Assembly (NCBI RefSeq): GCF_002210095.1
Contig: NZ_AQQR01000017.1
Location: forward strand, 17,928 to 81,927
Length of the DNA stretch: 64,000 bases
Direction: 5' to 3'
Source: Marinibacterium profundimaris
GTDB lineage: Bacteria > Pseudomonadota > Alphaproteobacteria > Rhodobacterales > Rhodobacteraceae
This document shows positions 34,110 through 43,660 of the stretch, in pieces. Under the pieces are notes generated by a model that worked only from the letters and a program-made list of their open reading frames with translations, ran no database searches and was not told where the DNA came from. A program made the position numbers and the translations under genes. Numbering within the stretch: the stretch's first letter is position 1; each line of letters opens with the position of its first letter.

Positions 34110-34767
34110 CCTCGTCTGTCTCTGGCTGGTCGCAGCACCTGCCTCAGCGCAAATGGTCCTGGTCATGGAGGGCGACGGCTCCCTGATCCCGTCCCGCTCC
34201 CAAAGCAGCTTTGCTCGAAACTACAATGACGGGATTGGTCAGGGTTCGGCCTCCGATGGGATCGCGATCTTCGGCGAGGTAGAGGCCGAGCAAGAAGGCG
34301 TCCGAGTCGCGGCCCTTGCCCGCCCGACTCCCCTGCCGCGCGCCGATGTCCTCTCCGGGATTCAGACCACGGCCTTGCGCTATGCCGGCCATCCTGGCCT
34401 GCGTCGCGCGGGGCTTTCCGTGACGGATTGGCTAGCTCTCTATCGGGCCAACATCGAGGTTGAGAGCGCCTACCGGCAGGATGCGATTTCAAGTGCAGGT
34501 GCCATTGGCCTTGGTCAATTGATGCCAGCGACGGCGCGTGATCTGGGCGTCGACCCGCGTGATCCGCTGCAGAACCTCGACGGCTCCGCCCGCTACCTCG
34601 CGATGATGCTGGAGGCGTTCGGCGATCCGCATCTGGCGCTGGCGGCCTACAACGCGGGGCCGGACGCCGTGCGCCAACACGGTGGCATTCCCCCTTACCG
34701 AGAAACCCAGAACCACGTGGCCCGCGTCATGGCTGTCGTGGCCCGATTGGAAGGATCAAATTCATGA
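34018..34767 (+). CDS. virB1: VirB1-like lytic transglycosylase
   Basis: The SLT domain is clear: ANIEVESAYRQDAISSAGAI, then GLGQLMPATARDLGVDP and LALAAYNAGPDAV, with the catalytic Glu in VES. A signal peptide core (NLVCLWLVAAPASA) precedes it at 34108-34150, but no ATG, GTG or TTG is well placed; I use the ATG at 34018, and a CTG at 34096 is the alternative. VirB1 opens peptidoglycan for pilus assembly. It overlaps the previous gene and meets virB2 by four bases. Function is firm, start is not. Confidence 0.82.
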   Translation: MSTCRLRRGQAARINSPRQTKPHQTRLLTTNLVCLWLVAAPASAQMVLVMEGDGSLIPSRSQSSFARNYNDGIGQGSASDGIAIFGEVEAEQEGVRVAALARPTPLPRADVLSGIQTTALRYAGHPGLRRAGLSVTDWLALYRANIEVESAYRQDAISSAGAIGLGQLMPATARDLGVDPRDPLQNLDGSARYLAMMLEAFGDPHLALAAYNAGPDAVRQHGGIPPYRETQNHVARVMAVVARLEGSNS

Positions 34768-35162
34768 TGTCCCAACCTTTTTGGAAATCATTCCTCAAAA
34801 CACTTATCGGCAATGTCACGAGAGCGCGCAGCGCGGCAGTGCATTGGCGATACCGCTTTTTCCAAACAAGTTGGTTTTCACACCTCTTTGTCGCCTCGCT
34901 GGCGCTATTCCTGCTGATTGCCGAACCCGCCCTCGCCCAGAGCATTGATCTCTCGCCGATCCAAAGTCTCCTGCAAGGCATCGTTGATGCGCTGACCGGC
35001 CCTCTTGGCGTCGTCATCGCGACGCTTGCCGTGCTCGGCGTCTTCCTCAGCTGGTTTTTCAACATCATCGATCTGCGCCAGGCGCTTTGGGTTCTTGTCG
35101 GCATTGCCGGTGTCGCCGCCGCTCCCACAATTGTTGCCGCGGTTTTCGCCGGTGGTCCATAA
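34764..35162 (+). CDS. virB2: VirB2-like pilin precursor
   Basis: The product has 132 residues. A long N-terminal leader ends at AEPALAQ, a signal peptidase site. The mature pilin has two hydrophobic helices (GIVDALTGPLGVVIATLAVL, and FNIIDLRQALWVLVGIAGVA) linked by a short loop, the VirB2/TrbC form. It starts inside the end of virB1 and precedes virB3. It should form the conjugative pilus. The leader is longer than usual (about 58 residues). Confidence 0.85.
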   Translation: MMSQPFWKSFLKTLIGNVTRARSAAVHWRYRFFQTSWFSHLFVASLALFLLIAEPALAQSIDLSPIQSLLQGIVDALTGPLGVVIATLAVLGVFLSWFFNIIDLRQALWVLVGIAGVAAAPTIVAAVFAGGP

Positions 35163-35164
35163 GA

Positions 35165-35443
35165 ATGGCTCAACGCTCGCCTCTCTTTCTCGGCCTCGTG
35201 CGTCCGCCCAAGCTTCTGGGCCTGCCCATCATGTACGCGATGGTCTGGCTCTTTGGCTCGGTGCTCTTGTTCGTCTGGGTCCAGCACATCGCAGTTCTGG
35301 GCGTGGCCGCCCTTCTCTATCCGGTGCTGTGGAAGGCCGCAGATTGGGACCCGCGCTTCATCGACGTGATGATGACGGCCCTGCAGGAGACACCGCCCAC
35401 GCGCAACAGGTCCATCCATGGCGGGGACAGCTATGCCCCGTGA
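35165..35443 (+). CDS. virB3: VirB3-like inner-membrane protein
   Basis: The product has 92 residues, with two close hydrophobic segments (LLGLPIMYAMVWLFGSVLLF, VWVQHIAVLGVAALLYPVLW) and LVRPPKLLGLP, common to VirB3. It starts two bases after virB2 and its end overlaps virB4 by 26 bases. VirB3 works with VirB4 at the inner membrane. Size, order and motifs agree. Confidence 0.87.
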   Translation: MAQRSPLFLGLVRPPKLLGLPIMYAMVWLFGSVLLFVWVQHIAVLGVAALLYPVLWKAADWDPRFIDVMMTALQETPPTRNRSIHGGDSYAP

Positions 35444-37808
35444 TGAAGCTCGCGATGCTGCGCTCGACCCCCGCACAATGACGCCGGACTGGTATGCGCG
35501 CGAGACCCGCCTCGCGCATATGCTGCCCTATGTGAGCCTCGTTGACGACCAGACCGTGCGCACCCGGGTCAACGAGCTCTTCCGGTGCATTCGGCTCGAG
35601 GGGCTCAACAGCTATACGACCGACGATACCTATCTCGATAAGGTGACGGCGCTTTTTGCCCGCATCATCGCGCAGCTTGGGCCGGAATTCAGCTATTACG
35701 TCCACAAGGTCTCCAAGGCAATCAAACCGGATCTGGATCCAATTCGTGAGGACAGCTTCGCGGGCGAGGTGGACCGGCACTGGCGCGCGAAACTCGAGAC
35801 CAGCGGGCTGCGCGACAAGACGCTGACGCTCACCGTCATTCACCGCCCACCCCCGAAAAGCCTCCTGCCGTTCCTCAGCCGCAGCGCGCCGGACCGGCTG
35901 AGAGAGGAGACCCGTAAACGCCAGCAGCGCCTCAGCGAGGCCGTGAACGTCTTCCTGTCCGGCCTCACCGAGCTCAAACCGCGCCTGCTGTCGGCTGCAT
36001 CGGGGGAATTGGTGGGGTTTCTGGGCGCGCTGAACACGGGCACCGAGCTGCCGCTCTACCCTGCAAACACCTACGGCTTTTTGTCCGTCAACGTCGCCAA
36101 TACCCGCGTGACGTTTCATGGCGATCATTTCGAGCTCTCGGAAGGCGTCGTGGGGCATCGCTACGGCAAGAGTTTCACCATCGGGGAATACTCGGAAGGC
36201 ACCTCCTGCACCATGTTCGACATGCTGAACCTGCCGGTCGACATGATCGTCACGCATTCCTTCACCCCGATCAATTCGAACCTCATGGCGGGCCGCATAA
36301 AACGGCAAAAGCGCCAGATGCAGGCCAGCCAGGACGCGGCCCTCTCGCTCCTGGAAGCCCTCGATATCGCCGCCGATGATCTCGAGGCCAAGCGCCAAAG
36401 CTTCGGCGAACACCATATGGTCGTGACGCTCTTCTGCGAAACGCTGGATGAGCTGCAGACGCTCAGCGCCGAAATCGTGAACGCCGCCGCGACCGAAGGC
36501 GTGAAGATGATCGGCGAGCGGGTCGCCGCCAAGGCGCATTACTTGAGCCAGCATCCCGGCAACCAGCCCAAGCGCGTCCGCGCCAGCGCCGTCACCAACC
36601 GCAACTTCGCGGATTTTGCGGCCTTCCACCGGACACAGCTCGGCAAACCTGCAGCACTTACCCCCTGGGGCCGGGTCATCACCTATCTGCCCACGCCCGA
36701 GCAAAGCGCCTACCGGTTTTCCTATCACGAGCAGGGATCGCCCGACAAAGAACCCACCAGCGGCCATACCCTAATCATGGGGCGGCCCGGGTCCGGCAAA
36801 TCGGTGCTGTCGGCCTTTCTAATGACCCAGGCCCGTCGCGCAGGGGCGCGGATCTTCGTCTTCGATTACCGTCTTGGCATGGAGATGGCGGTGCGCGCCA
36901 ATGGCGGGCGCTACGCCTCCCTGAAAGCCGGCCAGCCCACGGGTCTCAACCCGCTCTGGACAGAGACCGATGCGCGCGGCACCGCCTGGCTCTCGGATTG
37001 GCTCACAACCCTGCTCTACCGCGCCGACAAGCCCCTGACGCCCGCGCAGACCAACCGCATCCAGGAAGTCGTGCGCCAGAACGCGCAGGCCACAAACCCC
37101 GCTCTCAGGAACTGGCGGGATTTCGCATCGCTTTTTGTGTCCACCGATGATGGCGGCGATCTGCACCAGCGCCTGCTCGAGTGGACCGAAGACGGCCGCT
37201 ACGGCTGGATCTTCGGGCAGAGCCTCGAGGACACGTTCTCGCTCAAAGGCGATGTGGTGGGCTTCGATCTGACCGGCATTCTCGACAGCGAGGCCGACAA
37301 GGAGCGGATGGCGGTTCTCTCCTATCTTTTCCGCCGGGTCGAACGCGAGATCGAGGATCGCCGCCCCACCATCATCGTGATCGACGAGGCCTGGAAGGCC
37401 CTCGATAACGCGTATTTCGCCGAGCGGCTGTCGAACTGGCTGGTGACAGCGCGCAAGCAGAACACCGTCGCGGTGATGATGACGCAATACGCAAGCCAGC
37501 TCGAGCGCACCCGGACCGGCAAGACCATCGTCGAAGCCGTTCCGACGCAGATCCTGCTGCCCAATATCCGCGCGCAGCCTGCGGATTACGCAATGCTGAA
37601 CCTCACGGAGAAGGAACTCGACGTCCTTCTCAACACGGGCAGCAACAGCCGCTTGGCGCTGATCCGCGACGATCAGGGCTCAATCGTCGTCGATGCCGAT
37701 CTGAGCGCGCTTGGACCCAATCTCACCATCCTTGGTGGCATGGAAAAGGGCGAAGCGCTTGTCGGCGCCGATTACCGCGACCGCCCGGACTTCTGGAGGC
37801 TTTCATGA
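35418..37808 (+). CDS. virB4: VirB4-like T4SS ATPase
   Basis: The product has 796 residues, normal for VirB4/CagE. The N-terminal domain (YVSLVDDQTVRTR) is followed by a RecA-like ATPase with Walker A GRPGSGKS near residue 457 and Walker B TIIVIDEAW near 652. It powers pilus assembly and substrate transfer. The start overlaps virB3; a second in-frame ATG lies at 35433. The stop overlaps the small lipoprotein gene (ATGA). Confidence 0.95.
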   Translation: MAGTAMPRDEARDAALDPRTMTPDWYARETRLAHMLPYVSLVDDQTVRTRVNELFRCIRLEGLNSYTTDDTYLDKVTALFARIIAQLGPEFSYYVHKVSKAIKPDLDPIREDSFAGEVDRHWRAKLETSGLRDKTLTLTVIHRPPPKSLLPFLSRSAPDRLREETRKRQQRLSEAVNVFLSGLTELKPRLLSAASGELVGFLGALNTGTELPLYPANTYGFLSVNVANTRVTFHGDHFELSEGVVGHRYGKSFTIGEYSEGTSCTMFDMLNLPVDMIVTHSFTPINSNLMAGRIKRQKRQMQASQDAALSLLEALDIAADDLEAKRQSFGEHHMVVTLFCETLDELQTLSAEIVNAAATEGVKMIGERVAAKAHYLSQHPGNQPKRVRASAVTNRNFADFAAFHRTQLGKPAALTPWGRVITYLPTPEQSAYRFSYHEQGSPDKEPTSGHTLIMGRPGSGKSVLSAFLMTQARRAGARIFVFDYRLGMEMAVRANGGRYASLKAGQPTGLNPLWTETDARGTAWLSDWLTTLLYRADKPLTPAQTNRIQEVVRQNAQATNPALRNWRDFASLFVSTDDGGDLHQRLLEWTEDGRYGWIFGQSLEDTFSLKGDVVGFDLTGILDSEADKERMAVLSYLFRRVEREIEDRRPTIIVIDEAWKALDNAYFAERLSNWLVTARKQNTVAVMMTQYASQLERTRTGKTIVEAVPTQILLPNIRAQPADYAMLNLTEKELDVLLNTGSNSRLALIRDDQGSIVVDADLSALGPNLTILGGMEKGEALVGADYRDRPDFWRLS

Positions 37809-37972
37809 TCCGTATTCTTATCGCTTTGGCTGCGCTCGGCGCGCTGGTCTCCTGCACCCAGTACCGGGAGCCGCAGGCGAACTGCTTCACATTCCTTGCG
37901 TCCACGGCACCCGTCGCGCCTGATTGCCACTTCACGCCCCTTGGCACCCCGGAGGGCGACGTTGAAGTCTAG
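37805..37972 (+). CDS. VirB7-like small lipoprotein (55 residues)
   Basis: It starts MIRILIALAALGALVSCTQY, a signal sequence with lipobox-like LVSC, so Cys17 should be lipidated. The short mature chain has two further Cys (ANCFTF, PDCHFT). VirB7 proteins are small outer-membrane lipoproteins that hold VirB9 in the core complex, partly by a disulfide. Its position directly after virB4 (ATGA overlap) and its size fit that role, although VirB7 is too short for a sure homology call. Confidence 0.65.
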   Translation: MIRILIALAALGALVSCTQYREPQANCFTFLASTAPVAPDCHFTPLGTPEGDVEV

Positions 37973-39116
37973 CCTGCCTCCTATCCTCGCATTTTGCTTG
38001 CTGCCCGGTCTCGGCTTCGCCCAAGGCGTGCCGACCAATGACAGTGGGCTGACCGCGCGTGACATCGTCGAGACCGGCGATCGCGAGGCTGACTTGGCCG
38101 TTCAGTCGGACAAGCTTGCCGTGCGCGAACTCATTGCCGAGATCGAACGGGAGCAGCTGGAAACCCTGCAACGCATCCTTGATGCCCAGACCAGCTTCGG
38201 CGGTCAGGGCTTGCCGGCTATGGTCTCGGGGCTGGAAAGCGGCAGCGGGGATCCGGCCCGGTCAGTCGAGGCGGTCTATGGCACGGGCGAGATCGATCCC
38301 AATCCCGGCGGTGCGCAGATGTTCGGGGATACGTCTGAGACCATCGAGCAGCTCATCATCCGCGTGGCTCAGGAAACCAGCGGCTTTGCGGGAGTTGGCC
38401 GCGCAGGGCTCTCACCCGTCCAGTGGCGCGCATTGCTGCAAGCGCTCATCTGGCAGGAAAGCCGGTTCACCATTGGGGCACGGTCTCCCGTCGGCGCCTA
38501 TGGTCTCACCCAGATCATGCCGGGCACCGCCAGCGATCTCGGCATCAACCCGGAATACTATGACAGCCCCTACCTTCAGGTGCATGGCGGCGCGCGCTAT
38601 CTCGCGACCCAGCTCAACACATTCGATGGCAACATCATCAACGCCCTCGCGGCCTATAACGCCGGACCCGGCCGGGTTTTCGAGTATGGCGGCGTGCCAC
38701 CCTTCCGCGAGACCCAGCACTACGTGTCGGTCATCCCTGAACGCTACAATCTCTATCTAAGCCGTATCGGCGGGATCGAAGCGCTTGGCACGATCGACCC
38801 CGCGCTTCTGGCCAATGCCAACCTCTCGCTCACGGGTCATGGGGCGGCCTTTTATGGCAGCAACTCGCCCGCCGCGATCCGGCAAGCCGCCCTGCGCATT
38901 TCCGACATCGTCGAACGGATTTCCGAGACTGAAGACGTGCAGGAAAGCATCGCACTCAACACCTATGCCCGCGCCGAACTCGTGCGCCTCGTCGCTGCAC
39001 GCATCCGGCTTCAGGCGGCACGCACCCGCGTCCTTTCTGCCGAGGAGCTGGCCCAGGCCAGCGCCCGCATGGCCGAAGGCGCGTTCATGGATTTTACGAT
39101 CAGGGAGATTGAATGA
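37962..39116 (+). CDS. Second lytic transglycosylase of the T4SS locus
   Basis: I choose the TTG at 37962, which overlaps the lipoprotein gene and gives a signal peptide (KSSLPPILAFCLLPGLGFAQ). The product has 384 residues. A helical N-terminal part of about 150 residues precedes an SLT domain with IWQESRFTIGARSPVGAYGL, then TQIMPGTASDLGI and ALAAYNAGPGRVFEYGG. It ends in a helical tail that finishes MDFTIREIE, echoing the MDFTLPDLR end of the next protein. This makes two lytic transglycosylases in one VirB locus, which may act in different steps or hosts. Confidence 0.85.
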   Translation: MKSSLPPILAFCLLPGLGFAQGVPTNDSGLTARDIVETGDREADLAVQSDKLAVRELIAEIEREQLETLQRILDAQTSFGGQGLPAMVSGLESGSGDPARSVEAVYGTGEIDPNPGGAQMFGDTSETIEQLIIRVAQETSGFAGVGRAGLSPVQWRALLQALIWQESRFTIGARSPVGAYGLTQIMPGTASDLGINPEYYDSPYLQVHGGARYLATQLNTFDGNIINALAAYNAGPGRVFEYGGVPPFRETQHYVSVIPERYNLYLSRIGGIEALGTIDPALLANANLSLTGHGAAFYGSNSPAAIRQAALRISDIVERISETEDVQESIALNTYARAELVRLVAARIRLQAARTRVLSAEELAQASARMAEGAFMDFTIREIE

Positions 39117-39925
39117 TGGGACATCTGCTCTTGAGGACAGCTTTGGCCACAACGCTTGGCATTGGCTTGCAGTTCAGCGCCCTACCCCCTGTCGCAGCAC
39201 AAGGCGTGCCCGTCGTCGATACCCAGAATATCGCGCAAAACATCCAGCAGCTCCGGCAGATGATCGAGGACGAGATTCTGCAAAACGAGCAGCTGACGCA
39301 GCTCCGCGAACAGCTTGCCACACTCACGGACCAACTCGCGGAGCTGCAAAGAACCTACGAGGCCCTCACCCGCCTCGCCGAGCTTCCAGAAATCATCCGG
39401 ACGGAAATGGAAGACGAGTTGAACGGTCTGCTCGACCAAGAGTTCGGGGACATCCTCGCCACGATTGAGGCGATCAAGACTGGGGATTTCTCGGGCCTCT
39501 CGGGCTCCGGCGCAGGCGAGATCGAAACCCAGATGGATCGGGTGCTGGCCGACCTCGGCTTTGACGAGGACACGCTCTCGGAAATGGCCACGAGCGGCAA
39601 TCCCGGGGCCAACCGCGTGGCGACGCAGGCCACCACCGGTGCCCTTGTCTCGGCGGCGGCCCAGAACAGCTATGAGGATGCCGGCCAGTCGCTCGAGCGG
39701 GTAGACCGCCTTGTTGGGCTCATCGACGACATGGACGAACTCAAGGAAAGCATCGATCTCAACACGCGCGTGACCGCGGAGCTCGCCATTGCGTTGGTCG
39801 GCATGTGGCAGCTCGAAGCTGTGCAAACCGTGGGCAATGGCACGGGCGGCGTGATCGATGCCGCGACCATTGCCGAAGAGCAGCGCTTCATGGATTTCAC
39901 CTTGCCGGACCTGCGGGCCGAGTGA
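39113..39925 (+). CDS. virB5: VirB5/TrbJ-like pilus-associated protein
   Basis: The product has 270 residues, with a signal peptide ending PPVAAQ. The mature protein is nearly all helical, with a coiled coil at about 40-90 (QNIQQLRQMIEDEILQNEQL and onward), the normal picture for VirB5/TrbJ minor pilins. It overlaps the previous gene by four bases and precedes virB8. Assignment rests on structure type and position rather than on strict motifs. Confidence 0.75.
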   Translation: MMGHLLLRTALATTLGIGLQFSALPPVAAQGVPVVDTQNIAQNIQQLRQMIEDEILQNEQLTQLREQLATLTDQLAELQRTYEALTRLAELPEIIRTEMEDELNGLLDQEFGDILATIEAIKTGDFSGLSGSGAGEIETQMDRVLADLGFDEDTLSEMATSGNPGANRVATQATTGALVSAAAQNSYEDAGQSLERVDRLVGLIDDMDELKESIDLNTRVTAELAIALVGMWQLEAVQTVGNGTGGVIDAATIAEEQRFMDFTLPDLRAE

Positions 39926-39939
39926 TCGCGGGGGCATGA

Positions 39940-40596
39940 ATGGTGGCGAGTGAACAAGAAATCATCGAGGAAGAACTGGTCTATGGCGCGCTGCGCCGCG
40001 AACGGCTCTGGCAACGCCTTGGCCTTATGGGCCTTGTCTTCGGCATCATCGGCTGTCTGAGCGCAGCAGCAGTCGCGATCCTCGATGTCGACCCGCCCCC
40101 CGTCGTTGTCCCCTATGATCCCGCCACTGGTTTTGCCCTGCCCGAGGCGTCCGTTGGGGCCACATCCGTCACCGCCAACCAGGCGATCATCGAGGCGGAG
40201 GTCTTCCGCTATGTGACCGACCGGGAGATCTACAATCAGCTCGATAACGATCTGCGCATCCGCAGCGTCCTGCGCCGCTCGGACGGGGCCGCCGAGAGCG
40301 GGCTGCGCCAGATATGGAACAGCGCAAATGAAAACTATCCGCCGACCGTCTATGGCCCCAATGCCCGGCTCGACGTGGAAATCCTGAGCATCAGTCGCAT
40401 CGGATCCAACCGCGCCACCGTGCGCTTGCGCAAGCGGCTGACCTCCATCAACGGCACCCAGACCGGGCTCTTCACCGCCACGCTTCTCTTCGAGTTCCGT
40501 CCCGAGACCCGCAGGTCCATCGATGAGGTCTGGACCAACCCGTTTGGGTTCACTGTGCTCGAATATTCCATCCGCTCCGACAGATTGGAGAATTAG
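39940..40596 (+). CDS. virB8: VirB8-like inner-membrane protein
   Basis: The product has 218 residues: a short cytoplasmic tail, one membrane helix (LGLMGLVFGIIGCLSAAAVA), then a periplasmic NTF2-like domain (YVTDREIYNQLDNDLRIRSV and VRLRKRLTSI). This is the VirB8 layout. It bridges the inner membrane and the core complex. virB9 starts two bases downstream. Confidence 0.88.
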   Translation: MVASEQEIIEEELVYGALRRERLWQRLGLMGLVFGIIGCLSAAAVAILDVDPPPVVVPYDPATGFALPEASVGATSVTANQAIIEAEVFRYVTDREIYNQLDNDLRIRSVLRRSDGAAESGLRQIWNSANENYPPTVYGPNARLDVEILSISRIGSNRATVRLRKRLTSINGTQTGLFTATLLFEFRPETRRSIDEVWTNPFGFTVLEYSIRSDRLEN

Positions 40597-40597
40597 T

Positions 40598-41293
40598 TTG
40601 ATCAATAAGGTCTTTGTTTCTGCCCTACTTGTTTTGCTGCCCGGCCTTGCATTTGCCGAAGCGATCCCGCGCGGTGGCCCAAATGACAGCCGCGTGCGGC
40701 TGGCAACATATCAAGAAGGTCAGGTCTACCGCATCAGCGTCTCGCTCACCCATGTCACCACCATCGAGTTTGGGATCGGTGAAAGCATCCGCTCGATTAT
40801 CGCGAGCGACACGGAAGGGTTTGAGATCGATGGCGTGCCGGGGGGGCAGGCCTTCGCAATCAAGCCCGTCGCGCGCGGCGTCCATACCAATGTGACCGTC
40901 TACACGAACAGGCGCAGCTACTATTTCAACGTCGAAGAGGTCCGAAGCCCGACCTTCTACGTCGTGCAGTTCCGCTATCCAGACGACGCTGCACGCCCGA
41001 CCCGGGCCATCGCGGCCCAAGCGCCGAACTACAATTACGGTGCCAGCGCGCGGACCGAGTTCACGCCAACGCGCATCTGGGATGACGGGACGTTCACGTA
41101 TTTCGCCTTTCCAAGAAACGCACCTGTGCCAGCGATCTTCCGCTACGCGGGCGGCCGCGAGCGCACGGTCAACACGCAAACTCCTGAAGACGGTGTGATC
41201 CGCGTCAGCGGCGTAAACCGCCAATGGGTCCTGCGACTTGGCGAAGAGGTGGTCTGCATCGAGGCGATCGCGCCCGCGGAGGCCGCCTCATGA
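40598..41293 (+). CDS. virB9: VirB9-like core complex protein
   Basis: The TTG at 40598 has GGAG seven bases upstream, inside the end of virB8; the frame before it overlaps virB8 out of phase. The product has 231 residues with a signal peptide (VFVSALLVLLPGLAFA). The CagX/VirB9 domain shows RIWDDGTFTYFAFPRNAPVP and VNRQWVLRLGEEVVCIE near the C-terminus. It forms the outer-membrane core with VirB7 and VirB10. Its stop overlaps virB10. Confidence 0.9.
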   Translation: MINKVFVSALLVLLPGLAFAEAIPRGGPNDSRVRLATYQEGQVYRISVSLTHVTTIEFGIGESIRSIIASDTEGFEIDGVPGGQAFAIKPVARGVHTNVTVYTNRRSYYFNVEEVRSPTFYVVQFRYPDDAARPTRAIAAQAPNYNYGASARTEFTPTRIWDDGTFTYFAFPRNAPVPAIFRYAGGRERTVNTQTPEDGVIRVSGVNRQWVLRLGEEVVCIEAIAPAEAAS

Positions 41294-42669
41294 GCGATAC
41301 CGGGAACACCGAGCTGGAAAAGCGCCTCGCCGCCCTGGAGAAAGGCAGTGCCCGCGCGCCCATAGCGGCGCAGCGCCGGTCGCCCCTTCTCGCGCTGATC
41401 GTGGTCCTCGTCATCGGCGCAGGTGGTGCCCTGCTCTATCTCCTCTCACAGCCCGACGAAGAGGAAGCCTTGCCGACGGCCACTCCGGACGTCTTCCAAA
41501 ACGAAGGGGACGGCTTTGGCGCTATCGAGACCTTGCCCCCGCCCGAGCCCGAGGTTGTGTTCGTCGGACCAGACCCCGTCGAGCCCAACGCGGAGCTTCT
41601 GGCGCAGATCACCGCCCTGCAGGCTCAGATCGAGGAGTTGCGCAACGCCCCCGAACCGGTCGTCGAGGAAGACACCGCCGCCGCAGAGGCGATCGACGCG
41701 CTGACCGCTCAGATCGCTGCGCTACAAGCCGCCTCGGAAGCCGCACAGCAACGATTTCAGGACGAACTGACGGCGCGGGATCGAAGTCTTGAGCAGTTAC
41801 GCATGGATCTGGAACTGGCCCAACTCGAGGCCAGCCGGCCCCAACCCGCGCCAACGGGCCCCACGGAGGATGAGCTGCGCGCACGCGAGCAAGAGCGACT
41901 GCGCCGCGAGGAAGAAGCCCGGCGCATGGCCGAGCTGGAGCGCCGGGCCGCGGAGGAACGCGCCTTCCAGGAGCGGCGCATCGCCTCGCCCACCATCGCG
42001 TTTGGCGGTGCCTCAGGAGCGAATGAAACGGCTCTGACCGAACGCACCTTCGGCGAGGTGACGGATTTCGTGCTGAACGGGGCGCTGCCCTCGACGGTGA
42101 CGCAGGCCGAGGTGATCGCCAATCCCTCCAACACGATTCTACAGGGCACCATGATCCAGGCCGTCATGGAAACTGCCCTTGACAGCTCCCTGCCCGGCCA
42201 GACCCGTGCCGTGGTGTCCGAGGATGTCTACAGCGTCGATGGCGTGCGCCTCTTGATCCCCCGCGGATCGCGTCTCATCGGGCGCTACCGCGCTGGCGTC
42301 GATATCGCGCAGCGCCGCGTCACGATCGCCTGGGACCGGATCATCCTGCCCGCGGGCCAGACCGTCCAGATCAGCTCCTTCGGAGGTGATGAACTGGGCC
42401 GTTCCGGTGTCACAGGTTTCGTGGACACGCGCTTTGCCGAGCGTTTCGGGTCGGCCGCCCTGATCTCGCTGATTTCCGCCGCACCAAGTGCCGCCGCATC
42501 CGAGGTTCAGGATGAGACTGCCGCCGACGTTCTCGAAGACGTGGGCGATGATCTGGCAGATGCGACGGACAGCGTCATCGGCGACTATCTCTCCATCGGC
42601 CCCGTCATCTATGTCGACCAGGGCGCCCGCGTCACGGTCATGGTCGACCGCGATCTGGAGATATTCTGA
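41290..42669 (+). CDS. virB10: VirB10-like core complex protein
   Basis: The product has 459 residues from the ATG at 41290. One membrane helix (LLALIVVLVIGAGGALLYLL) is followed by a long periplasmic coiled-coil and Glu/Arg-rich linker (about 100-220) and the C-terminal TrbI/VirB10 domain (LIPRGSRLIGRYRAGVDIAQ, RVTIAWDRIILPAGQTVQIS). VirB10 spans both membranes and senses ATP use by the motor. It overlaps virB9 by four bases. Confidence 0.92.
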   Translation: MSDTGNTELEKRLAALEKGSARAPIAAQRRSPLLALIVVLVIGAGGALLYLLSQPDEEEALPTATPDVFQNEGDGFGAIETLPPPEPEVVFVGPDPVEPNAELLAQITALQAQIEELRNAPEPVVEEDTAAAEAIDALTAQIAALQAASEAAQQRFQDELTARDRSLEQLRMDLELAQLEASRPQPAPTGPTEDELRAREQERLRREEEARRMAELERRAAEERAFQERRIASPTIAFGGASGANETALTERTFGEVTDFVLNGALPSTVTQAEVIANPSNTILQGTMIQAVMETALDSSLPGQTRAVVSEDVYSVDGVRLLIPRGSRLIGRYRAGVDIAQRRVTIAWDRIILPAGQTVQISSFGGDELGRSGVTGFVDTRFAERFGSAALISLISAAPSAAASEVQDETAADVLEDVGDDLADATDSVIGDYLSIGPVIYVDQGARVTVMVDRDLEIF

Positions 42670-42673
42670 GCCC

Positions 42674-43660
42674 ATGTCGCTGAGCTATCTCGAAACCTCG
42701 CTCGACCGGATCGACGCCGCCGCCCGCGGCGATGTCATCGAGATCTGCATCAACCCCGACGGAACCTGCTGGGGCGAATTCCAGGGCGATCACTTCATGC
42801 GCGCGCTGGACCAGAGGCTGACGGGCGTTCAGGTCAGGGACCTCGGCAACCAGATCGCCTCCTCTGCCAATACAACGATGAGCAAGGACCGCCCCATCGT
42901 CTCGGTCTCGATCACCTACAAGGGGCGCCCGATCCGCGCACAGGTCATCACCCCGCCCGCCGTGCTCTCGGCCATGTCGATCAGCCTGCGGTTCTTCTCA
43001 AGCCTGCCACTCGAGGGCATTGCGCTCGATTTTCTCTATGGCAAAGAGCGCAAGCTCGAAGACCTGCGCGTGGAAAAGAAGCGCGCCTTGCGCGCCGTGG
43101 TGGCCGCGGGTTTGATCGATGATGCGCTCGCCTTCTGCGTCGAGAACAAACTCAACATGATCGTCTCAGGTGGCACCTCCACCGGCAAGACCGTGGCCGC
43201 GCGCAAGATCCTCTCTCACGTACCGGCCGAGGAACGCATCGTCACCATCGAAGAAGCCGCCGAGCTTCTGCCGACCCAGCCCAATGCCGTGACCCTCATC
43301 GCCAATCGCGACGCAGAATTCCAGACCGCAGATGTGCTTCTCACCGCCACGCTGCGCATGCGCCCCGACCGGATCATCCTGGGCGAGGTGCGCGGCAAAG
43401 AGGCCATGACCTTTCTGGAAGCCATCAACACCGGCCATGGCGGCTCGATGACCACGCTACATGCCGAAACCCCGCAATTGGCGGTGCAGCGCCTCGCGAT
43501 CGCAGCACTGAAGACCGAGATCCCGATGACCTATACTGACATGATCCAGTACATCGAGAATTCCATCGACGTGATCATCCAGGCCGGTCGGCATGACGGC
43601 AAACGCGGCATCACCGAATTCTACCTCCCCGGCGCAACTGAGATTGGAATTTCCCAATGA
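42674..43660 (+). CDS. virB11: VirB11-like secretion ATPase
   Basis: The product has 328 residues from the ATG at 42674, four bases after virB10. Walker A is SGGTSTGKT near residue 168, the Asp box is ERIVTIEEAAELL, Walker B is RPDRIILGEVRG, and the His box is GHGGSMTTLHAETP. This is the hexameric traffic ATPase of the T4SS. The stop overlaps the DUF4177 gene. Confidence 0.94.
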   Translation: MSLSYLETSLDRIDAAARGDVIEICINPDGTCWGEFQGDHFMRALDQRLTGVQVRDLGNQIASSANTTMSKDRPIVSVSITYKGRPIRAQVITPPAVLSAMSISLRFFSSLPLEGIALDFLYGKERKLEDLRVEKKRALRAVVAAGLIDDALAFCVENKLNMIVSGGTSTGKTVAARKILSHVPAEERIVTIEEAAELLPTQPNAVTLIANRDAEFQTADVLLTATLRMRPDRIILGEVRGKEAMTFLEAINTGHGGSMTTLHAETPQLAVQRLAIAALKTEIPMTYTDMIQYIENSIDVIIQAGRHDGKRGITEFYLPGATEIGISQ

